NCBI GenBank assembly: GCA_021780105.1
Contig: JAJXZJ010000050.1
Location: 1 to 41,281 of the forward strand
Source of the DNA: a bacterium
GTDB lineage: Bacteria; Verrucomicrobiota; Verrucomicrobiia; Limisphaerales; J093
Reading direction: 5' to 3'
DNA: 41,281 nt
The notes under the pieces are model-generated. The model saw nothing but the letters and a program-made list of their open reading frames with translations. It had not been told where the DNA came from and ran no database searches. Shown here one piece after another: positions 35,431 through 41,281 of this stretch. The translations under genes and the position numbers were made by a program. The first letter of the stretch is position 1, and every line of letters begins with the position of its first letter.

Positions 35431-36546
35431 TCACGCCATTTCCCGCAAGACTTGTTCCACGGCGCCGACGAGCTGCTCCAGGTCCGCCGGGAACAGCCGG
35501 CCGATGTTGCCAATGCGGAATGTGTCCACCTGCGTCAGCTTGCCCGGATAGATGATGAAGCCGCGGTCGCTCAACCGGCGATAAAAGCGGTCAAACACGA
35601 ACGCGCCGCCAGCCGGCGGGCGAAACGCGGTGATGATGTGGCTTTGCACCGCTGGCGGCAGAAACGGCGCGAAGCCGAGGCGCACCATGCCGGTCAGCAA
35701 CGTCTGGTGATTCTGACGGTAACGTTCACTGCGCGCCGCCACACCGCCTTCCGCCGCCAGTTCGCGCAGTGCCTGCTCGAAGGCGAGCAGCGAATGCGTC
35801 GGCGGCGTGTAGCGAAACTGGCCGTTCTTCTCAAAGGCCTTGAGCTGGCCAAGCAGGTCGAGGCTCAGGCTGCGCGCCCAGCCGTCGCAGGCCAGCAGCA
35901 CCGCGCGGCGGGCAAACACAAAGCTGAACCCCGGCACGCCTTCGATGCACTTGTTCGCCGACGAGACGAGGAAATCAACGCCGCATCGCTCGAAATCCAG
36001 CGGCATTCCGCCGAAGCTGCTCATCGCGTCCACGACGAACACCTTGCCGTGGCGTTTCACGACGCGGCCGACGGCCTCCAGCGGATTCAGGATGCCGGTG
36101 GTGGTTTCGCAATGAACGACCGCGACGTGCGTGACCGCCGGGTCGGCGGCGAGGCAGGCGGCGAGCGCCGCGGGATCGGCAGGCGTGTCCTCGGCCGTGC
36201 GCAACACCATGTGGGCGATGCGGGCGTGGGCGAGCATCTGCGCGATGCGTTCGCCGTAGGCGCCGTTCGCCAGCACCACCACCTTGCCCTGCGGCGGCGC
36301 GCAGGTTTGGAAGACGGCCTCCACGCCAAACGTGCCGCTGCCCTGGAGCAAAATGACTTCCCAGCCGGTGGCGCGCGACACGCCAGCCACGCGCAGGAGT
36401 TCGTCGCGAATCCATTGCACGCGGGCGTTGAACGTGAAATGCCACGAGCCGGCGTCGTGGAGCATCGGCTGCTTGACGCTGAGACTGGTGGTCAACGGCC
36501 CCGGCGTGAACAGCAGCGCGTCGCGGGCGGCGGGTAGTTCGTTCAT
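35431..36546 (-). CDS. phnW: 2-aminoethylphosphonate--pyruvate transaminase
   Basis: PhnW transfers the amino group of 2-aminoethylphosphonate to pyruvate, giving phosphonoacetaldehyde and alanine. The 371-residue product has LLFTPGPLTTS at the start, LQGSGTFGVEAV, HCETTTGILNPLE and VDAMSSFGGMPLDF. The PLP lysine lies in SSANKCIEGVPGFSFV (Lys199). I chose ATG 36544-36546 because homology starts at LFTPGP; the frame stays open 18 codons further. It begins 31 bases after the PhnX-like stop and is the last gene of the cluster. An alanine-glyoxylate-type transaminase is excluded by the neighbours and the NKCIEGVPG motif. Confidence 0.94.
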   Translation of the reverse strand: MNELPAARDALLFTPGPLTTSLSVKQPMLHDAGSWHFTFNARVQWIRDELLRVAGVSRATGWEVILLQGSGTFGVEAVFQTCAPPQGKVVVLANGAYGERIAQMLAHARIAHMVLRTAEDTPADPAALAACLAADPAVTHVAVVHCETTTGILNPLEAVGRVVKRHGKVFVVDAMSSFGGMPLDFERCGVDFLVSSANKCIEGVPGFSFVFARRAVLLACDGWARSLSLDLLGQLKAFEKNGQFRYTPPTHSLLAFEQALRELAAEGGVAARSERYRQNHQTLLTGMVRLGFAPFLPPAVQSHIITAFRPPAGGAFVFDRFYRRLSDRGFIIYPGKLTQVDTFRIGNIGRLFPADLEQLVGAVEQVLREMA

Positions 36547-36577
36547 GTCGGCTCGGTGTTGGGCGGCTTCCTTAAAT

Positions 36578-37276
36578 TCAGTGTCCGGCAGCGAGCACAA
36601 TGCCCGGCAACTCCGCGAGGCTGGCGATCAAATGCGTGTGCGGGTGAGGCGCCAGTTGGGCGTGCGTATGCGTGCCATTCGTCACGCCGATGACCAGCCA
36701 GCAGCCAGCAGCCCGGCCTTCCTGCAGGTCGGACGGTGTGTCGCCCACCTTCGCCACGGCCTGCGCGTCGGTGACGCCCGTGCGGTGCATCGCCTCGAAG
36801 AGCAGGTCCGGATGCGGCCGGCCGCGCGGGACCTCGTCGCTCGTGACGGTCGCGTCGAGCAGGTCCGACTGCGACCACGCAAGGCGGTCGAGAATGACGT
36901 TCACGATGGGCCGGCTGAAGCCGGTGTCGAGCGCGACCTTCACGCCGGCCTGTTTCAAGCGTCGGAACGTCTCGGTCGCACCGGGCATTTCGCCAACGCG
37001 CGGGTCGGTTTCGTAGAAGCGGATCATGCGGACGAGGAAATCGTCGTGGATGGCGTTGATCCGGGCGGCAGGCGGCGGCGCGGATGGTGTTTTCGCCCGC
37101 AGTAGCGTCGCGATGGCCAGCGGCTTGGGGATGCCCATCACGGTGTTGACCTCGTCACGCGCAACCACGACGCCGGCGGCGGACAGCGCCGCGCGCAGAC
37201 AGGAATTGACGGCGTCATCATCGCGCACGGTTGTGCCGGCCATGTCGAGGACCACAAGTTGAATGGTAGGGTTCAT
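36578..37276 (-). CDS. phnX: PhnX-like HAD hydrolase (phosphonoacetaldehyde hydrolase-type)
   Basis: Phosphonatase splits phosphonoacetaldehyde into acetaldehyde and phosphate. The 232-residue HAD protein has motif I VVLDMAGTTV with nucleophile Asp11, a small helical cap and motif IV GDTPSDLQEG. In the cap the sequence VMGIPK places Lys51 where the Schiff-base lysine of phosphonatase lies, which supports true C-P cleavage. The DMAGTTV variant also occurs in the phosphonatase-like group whose function is less certain, and it is shorter than Bacillus PhnX (about 265). The gene lies between the MFS and phnW genes, as a complete PhnWX pathway would predict. Confidence 0.8.
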   Translation of the reverse strand: MNPTIQLVVLDMAGTTVRDDDAVNSCLRAALSAAGVVVARDEVNTVMGIPKPLAIATLLRAKTPSAPPPAARINAIHDDFLVRMIRFYETDPRVGEMPGATETFRRLKQAGVKVALDTGFSRPIVNVILDRLAWSQSDLLDATVTSDEVPRGRPHPDLLFEAMHRTGVTDAQAVAKVGDTPSDLQEGRAAGCWLVIGVTNGTHTHAQLAPHPHTHLIASLAELPGIVLAAGH

Positions 37277-37344
37277 GTCAAATATCGGTCAGGTCTCTGG
37301 AGCAAGGTAATCGAGTTGATGGCGGGAGACAAAGCCGGTTGCGC

Positions 37345-38667
37345 TCACGCCGTCGGCCCAACCGGCCGGGCGTGGCGGGAATACAGGAAGAGGCAGAGCA
37401 CCGCCGAGATCAGCGCCAGCACCGCCAGACACGGGAACGCGAGCGCGTAGCCGCCGACATCGAGGACGCGCCCGAATTCCTGGCCGGCCAGAATGCCCGC
37501 CAGATAGCCCGTGCCGTCCACCATGCCGGCCACGGTGGCGACGTATTCCTTGCCGCGGATTTCCACGGCCATGATGCCGGACAACAGGCTATAAGGACCG
37601 TAGGAAAGGAAACCCACCAGGCCGACGGCAGCGGTGGCAAACAGCAGGTTGTGTTTCGCCAGACCGGGCAGGATCACAATCAGTCCGGCCAGGACCGCGA
37701 GGATGGCGAAGAGCAGCCGGTTGCGGGCCACCGGAGGCACGCGGCCAAACACCGCGCCGAGGGCCACGATGCCCACCGCGCCGAGGGCGTCGAACGGCGT
37801 GGAAAGAAAGGCCGCCATCTGGCTGGAGAGAGCGGCCCCGCCCTCGGTCTTGAAGAAGTCCACCGTCCAGGTGTTGAAGGTTTCGCGCAGCAGCGTGAGC
37901 GTAAAACTCAGCGCGCAGACCACCCAGAACTGCCGGATCGTCAGCAGGTCCTTGATCTGGCCGTAGCGGACACCGGGGTTCGATCTGGCACCGGCGATCG
38001 CCACGGGCACCGCCCGGTTCACGCGGGGCAGCACCGCCCAGCAGAAACCGAGAACAGCCAGCAGCACCAGCGCCGGCCCGCCCATGACCCAGCGCCAGTT
38101 GTTGTGAGAAATGTGAGCCATCCAGCCGCCCAGCAGGATGGCGCAGACGCCGCCGAAGACGAAGCTCAGCGAGATGGCCGCCATTGCCAGGGGCAGCGTG
38201 CTGAACGGAAACCAATCGGGCAACAACTTCACCATGGAACCCCAGCCGGCCGAGCCGGCGAAACGGTTGAGGCTGTAGATGAGCATCAGCGAGCCGAGGG
38301 ATCCGGCCATCGCGCCGCTGGCGCCAAACACGGCGACGCCCAGCAGCGCGAGCAGAAAGCAGGCGCGACCGCCGTAGCGGTCAATCATCGGCCCGAAGGT
38401 GAATTTGCCGATCATGTAGGCGAGCGTGCTCGCGCTGGCAATTTCGCCGATGCGCTCCTTGCTCACGCCGAATTCGGCGCGGATGAGCGGATTGGCGACC
38501 TCGAAATTTTTCCGGCACAGGTAAATGCCCATGTAGCCGAGCGCCAGGGTGCCGAGCAGAAACCAGGCGCGGGCGGGCGAAACCGCGCCGGCCGGCGGTG
38601 AGGCCGTGGCCGCGGGCGCAACACGGTCCCCAATCACGCCAAACTCGGAAGTTAATTCGGCATCCAT
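37345..38667 (-). CDS. MFS permease of the organophosphate:Pi antiporter (GlpT/UhpT) type
   Basis: The 440-residue protein has 12 predicted helices and the OPA-family signature GYMGIYLCRKNFEVANP. There Arg52-Lys53 match the phosphate-binding Arg45-Lys46 of GlpT. A second Arg occurs in TLLRETFNTWTVDFF, near where GlpT has Arg269. These arginines bind the phosphate or phosphonate group of the solute. The nearby genes suggest that the solute is 2-aminoethylphosphonate or a hydroxylated relative, with antiport against phosphate. A sugar-phosphate or glycerol-3-phosphate carrier is an alternative. It lies 68 bases before the PhnX-like gene in a common transcript. Confidence 0.85.
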   Translation of the reverse strand: MDAELTSEFGVIGDRVAPAATASPPAGAVSPARAWFLLGTLALGYMGIYLCRKNFEVANPLIRAEFGVSKERIGEIASASTLAYMIGKFTFGPMIDRYGGRACFLLALLGVAVFGASGAMAGSLGSLMLIYSLNRFAGSAGWGSMVKLLPDWFPFSTLPLAMAAISLSFVFGGVCAILLGGWMAHISHNNWRWVMGGPALVLLAVLGFCWAVLPRVNRAVPVAIAGARSNPGVRYGQIKDLLTIRQFWVVCALSFTLTLLRETFNTWTVDFFKTEGGAALSSQMAAFLSTPFDALGAVGIVALGAVFGRVPPVARNRLLFAILAVLAGLIVILPGLAKHNLLFATAAVGLVGFLSYGPYSLLSGIMAVEIRGKEYVATVAGMVDGTGYLAGILAGQEFGRVLDVGGYALAFPCLAVLALISAVLCLFLYSRHARPVGPTA

Positions 38668-38765
38668 TCGCGAAAGCGCCTTCGCCGGGCGGGCAAAGAC
38701 GGTTCGCAGTCTGCGTCAGGGGTGTGACGGCAAGATGACCGGGCGGTGACGTGACGGTGACGAAA

Positions 38766-40139
38766 TCAACGGGCGATCTCCGCCTCGCCAATCGCCGCGT
38801 CGAGGATGGCGATCGCCTGATCCATCTCGGCTTGCGACATCGTCAGCGCCGGGGTGAGCGTAAGAATGTTCCCCATTGTGACCTTGAAGCTCAGGCCGCG
38901 GCTCAGCGCGCCATACATCACCTGCTCCGCTTCGTCGGTGGCGCGTTCCAGCGTGGCGCGGTTGCGCAGCAGTTCGACGCCCAGCAGCAGGCCCAGGCCG
39001 CGCACGTCGCCAATCAGCGGGTGACGTGCGGCCAGTTCGCCGAGGCGCTGTCTGGCGTAATCGCCCAACTCGCGCGCGTGTTCGACCAGCTTTTCCTCCT
39101 CAATCACCTGCAGCGTGGCCAGGCCCGCCGCGCAGGCCACCGGGTTTTTCTCGTGGGTGTAATGGCCCAGCGCCTTGTCGGCCGCGACGTTCAAGCCTTC
39201 GCGGGCGATCAACGCCGCCAGTGGAAACACGCCGCCGCCAAGCCCCTTGCCCAGCACCAGCATGTCCGGCACCACGTCGTAATGCTCGCAGGCGAACAGC
39301 CGGCCGGTGCGGCCGAGGCCGATGGGAATTTCATCAAGAATCAACAAGGCGCCGTGCCGGTCGCACGCGGCGCGGATGCGTCTCCAGTATTCCGGCGGCG
39401 GGATGAACGGCGTGCAGCGGACGGTTTCGGCGATCACCGCCGCGACATCGCCTTCCTTTTCCAGAACGTAGTCCACGTAATCGGCGCAGGCGAGGTTGCA
39501 GGCCGCGCCACAGTGAAACGGGCAGTGCCGGTTGTCCGGCGGCGGGACATGCTCGCAACCCGGCAGCAGCGGGCCGATGCCCTGGCGGAACACAGCCTCG
39601 CCACCGACGGAAATGGCGTCCAGCGACGCGCCGTGAAACGAGTCCCACATTGAAACGAACTTGAACCGGCCGGTGGCGACGCGCGCCAGCTTGAGCGCCA
39701 TGCCGATGGCGCTGGTGCCGCCGGGCGCGAACAACACACGCCGGAGGTCGCCGGGCGCCAGTTTGCCCAACTTCGTCGCGAGTTGGATCGCTGGCTCGCA
39801 GGTGTAACGGCGCGGGCAGAAGCTCAGTTCGTCAAGCTGCTGTTTGATCGCGGCAATCACGCGCGGGTGGCCGAAGCCGACCTGGTGGACGTTGTTGCCG
39901 TGGAAATCGAGATAGCGCCGCCCCTCGATGTCCTCGATCCACGCGCCGCGGGCCGACTTCAACACATTCAGACATGGCGTGGACAGCGATTGGTGCAGAA
40001 AGGCGCGCGCGTCGGCGTCGAGCCGTTCCTGCGTGGCGGACGAAATGTGGCGCGCGGCCCAGGCACGGCGGCGAGGAGAAAAGTTCACGTCGCCTTCGGA
40101 GCGAAACTGGTTCAAAGGCGGCAAGGATTCGTCATTCAT
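38766..40139 (-). CDS. pbfA: Class III PLP enzyme, probable (R)-1-hydroxy-2-aminoethylphosphonate ammonia-lyase
   Basis: The 457-residue protein is a class III aminotransferase-fold enzyme with Asp269 in LILDEIPIGLGRTG and the PLP lysine in LVLGKGLGGG (Lys298). The N-terminal SEGDVNFSPRRRAWAA is what I recall for PbfA, which converts (R)-1-hydroxy-2-aminoethylphosphonate to phosphonoacetaldehyde and feeds PhnX; that name is inferred from motif and context. A loop at about 206-218 has CPFHCGAACNLAC, four cysteines each four apart, unusual for a PLP enzyme. I chose ATG 40137-40139; upstream sequence in the frame has no homology. The gene starts 32 bases after the phosphodiesterase stop and precedes the MFS gene by 98 bases. 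Confidence 0.75.
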   Translation of the reverse strand: MNDESLPPLNQFRSEGDVNFSPRRRAWAARHISSATQERLDADARAFLHQSLSTPCLNVLKSARGAWIEDIEGRRYLDFHGNNVHQVGFGHPRVIAAIKQQLDELSFCPRRYTCEPAIQLATKLGKLAPGDLRRVLFAPGGTSAIGMALKLARVATGRFKFVSMWDSFHGASLDAISVGGEAVFRQGIGPLLPGCEHVPPPDNRHCPFHCGAACNLACADYVDYVLEKEGDVAAVIAETVRCTPFIPPPEYWRRIRAACDRHGALLILDEIPIGLGRTGRLFACEHYDVVPDMLVLGKGLGGGVFPLAALIAREGLNVAADKALGHYTHEKNPVACAAGLATLQVIEEEKLVEHARELGDYARQRLGELAARHPLIGDVRGLGLLLGVELLRNRATLERATDEAEQVMYGALSRGLSFKVTMGNILTLTPALTMSQAEMDQAIAILDAAIGEAEIAR

Positions 40140-40171
40140 GGCGTGAACAGCGGGCGGTCGCCGGCGGTGAT

Positions 40172-41104
40172 TCAATGGGAATTGGCTGCGTCTGGCAATA
40201 AAGCCTCCCGGACCGGCCGGCCGATCCAGCACGCCGGCGGCTTCAACCCGAAGATCCACGCCACGGTGGCAGCGGTGTCGCAGGTGTTGACGAACGACTT
40301 GATTTCGTGGCCGGCAGCCACGCCGGGGCCAACGATGATCCAAGGGATTTCGAGTTCCGCCATGGAATTGCCGCCGTGCTTTTTGCCCTTGCCACCGTGG
40401 TCGCCGGTGACGAGCACCACCGTCTTCTCCTGCAGGCCGGTGTCGCGGATCGTATCCAGCAACCGGCCAATCAGCGCGTCAACCTGGTTGACGGCTTGGA
40501 AATACTGCGGCGTTTTCCAGCCAAACGTGTGGCCGGCATGGTCCACGGCGTCGAAATGAATAAAGAGGAAGGTGGGCCGGCGCTCGCGGAACAACGCGAT
40601 GGCGCGGGTCGCCGTGGCCGGGGTGCCCGGAACGTGCTGGAGCACGTTGGGCGCTTTGGGTTCCAGGAGCCGGCCAAAGCCGTCCCAATCGTGAATGCAG
40701 ACAATTTGCGCGGCCGGCCGCTGATCGCGCAGCACGCCGAAAATGGTGGGGAAAATGCCGCCGGAGCCGACGGCCGTGGGCGCGATGTCGAACTTGTCCG
40801 GCTCCCAGTCGTTGGAGGTGACGCCGTGTTGCTCCGGGCCGGCGCCCATGATCATCGAGGCCCAGTTCGGGCTGCTGACCGTGGGCATGACGCCACGGGC
40901 GTGCAACGTCCACGCGCCTTCACGCATGAGCCGGTGCATCACGGGAGCATCGTTCTTCGTGAAGGCCACCGCTCCCATGCCGTCGCAACCGACGATGACG
41001 ACATGCTCGACACCGGGGAGCTGGGCCTGCGTGACGAGGATGCCGAGAGCGAAGAAAGCGGACGTGCGGAGGAGCCGGGAACCGATCTGGCGAACGGGAT
41101 TCAT
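40172..41104 (-). CDS. Exported alkaline-phosphatase-superfamily phosphodiesterase (NPP-like)
   Basis: The 310-residue version from ATG 41102-41104 has a Sec signal peptide (RLLRTSAFFALGILVTQAQ). All metal ligands of the nucleotide pyrophosphatase/phosphodiesterase fold can be placed: Asp41 in VGCDGMG, nucleophile Ser77 in PTVSSPNWAS, Asp188 and His192 in DAVDHAGHTFG, Asp235-His236 in TGDHGG, and His243. It probably hydrolyses a phosphate or phosphonate ester outside the cytoplasm. As first gene of the phosphonate cluster it may release 2-aminoethylphosphonate from phosphonolipid or glycan esters; phosphonoacetate hydrolase (same superfamily) is an alternative. The frame is open upstream to 41191, but the signal peptide fits the chosen start better. 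Confidence 0.83.
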   Translation of the reverse strand: MNPVRQIGSRLLRTSAFFALGILVTQAQLPGVEHVVIVGCDGMGAVAFTKNDAPVMHRLMREGAWTLHARGVMPTVSSPNWASMIMGAGPEQHGVTSNDWEPDKFDIAPTAVGSGGIFPTIFGVLRDQRPAAQIVCIHDWDGFGRLLEPKAPNVLQHVPGTPATATRAIALFRERRPTFLFIHFDAVDHAGHTFGWKTPQYFQAVNQVDALIGRLLDTIRDTGLQEKTVVLVTGDHGGKGKKHGGNSMAELEIPWIIVGPGVAAGHEIKSFVNTCDTAATVAWIFGLKPPACWIGRPVREALLPDAANSH

Positions 41105-41246
41105 GGAAGCAAATAGCTGGTTGAAACCGAGAAGGAAGCAGGCAAGCAGTGGGAAAATCAAGACGGGCCCTGGCGGCGACACACGGTTCACGCGGCCAAG
41201 GCCCGCCCGCCTTCCACCCAGAAGGCTAAATCCAACAAGCGCCGTA

Positions 41247-41281
41247 GCCCGGCCCGGCCGCCGAAGCGACCCAGGCCGGGC
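41247..41281. repeat. GC-rich inverted repeat at the window edge
   Basis: GCCCGGCC (41247-41254) is the exact complement of GGCCGGGC (41274-41281), with a 19-base loop. The loop itself contains CGAAGCGACCCAGG, resembling short intergenic palindromes common in this group. It is cut by the window end, so its full length is unknown. Confidence 0.5.

Overview
This window is a high-GC bacterial chromosome segment that most resembles the Verrucomicrobiota, possibly the Pedosphaera/Limisphaera side. I infer this from the gene mix: a PEP-CTERM protein, a DUF1080 protein, a CRTAC1/ASPIC-UnbV protein paired with a TPR protein, a Tat-exported Gfo/Idh/MocA oxidoreductase, a PocR-domain AraC regulator and a BlaI/M56 pair. 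No rRNA or marker gene is present, so the placement is tentative. Nearly all genes are intact. The only clear decay is at the left edge.

Layout. 1-700 is an accessory scar: the first codons of a likely transposase and a frameshifted BrnT-type toxin/antitoxin pair. 776-8335 is mostly housekeeping: trpD, a Sua5/TsaC enzyme divergent from it, leuD with a DUF1080 gene, a secreted glycine-rich protein of unknown function, and pgm-pgl. 8372-15357 encodes envelope and exported proteins: a PEP-CTERM protein, a lipoprotein alpha/beta hydrolase overlapping a PLP decarboxylase, and a beta-propeller phosphoesterase. 15652-23743 is rich in exported and disulfide-handling proteins: a TPR / CRTAC1 / VKOR-thioredoxin operon on the minus strand, then a Tat-exported oxidoreductase and a DsbD/ScsB reductant transporter on the plus strand.

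23873-32476 is the main energy-metabolism block. A PocR-AraC regulator precedes two monohaem c-type cytochromes flanking a coiled-coil porin. These are followed by a tight set: a FAD/NAD(P)/Fe-S oxidoreductase of the GltD/NfnB type, a Rieske protein, a full-length b6-like cytochrome b and a membrane-anchored hexahaem cytochrome c. The last four look like an unusual quinol-cytochrome c (Rieske/cyt b) complex carrying its own pyridine-nucleotide module. I consider this the most interesting system in the window.

32831-35329 holds a BlaI-type repressor with paired palindromic operators and an M56 (BlaR1-like) membrane metallopeptidase whose C-terminus carries an ExbD-like domain and a further beta-rich domain. 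35431-41104 is a five-gene minus-strand cluster for aminophosphonate use: an exported phosphodiesterase-superfamily enzyme, a PbfA-like PLP lyase, an organophosphate:Pi-antiporter-type MFS permease, a PhnX-like HAD hydrolase and PhnW. Together they could release, import and cleave 2-aminoethylphosphonate and its hydroxylated form. The window ends in a GC-rich inverted repeat.
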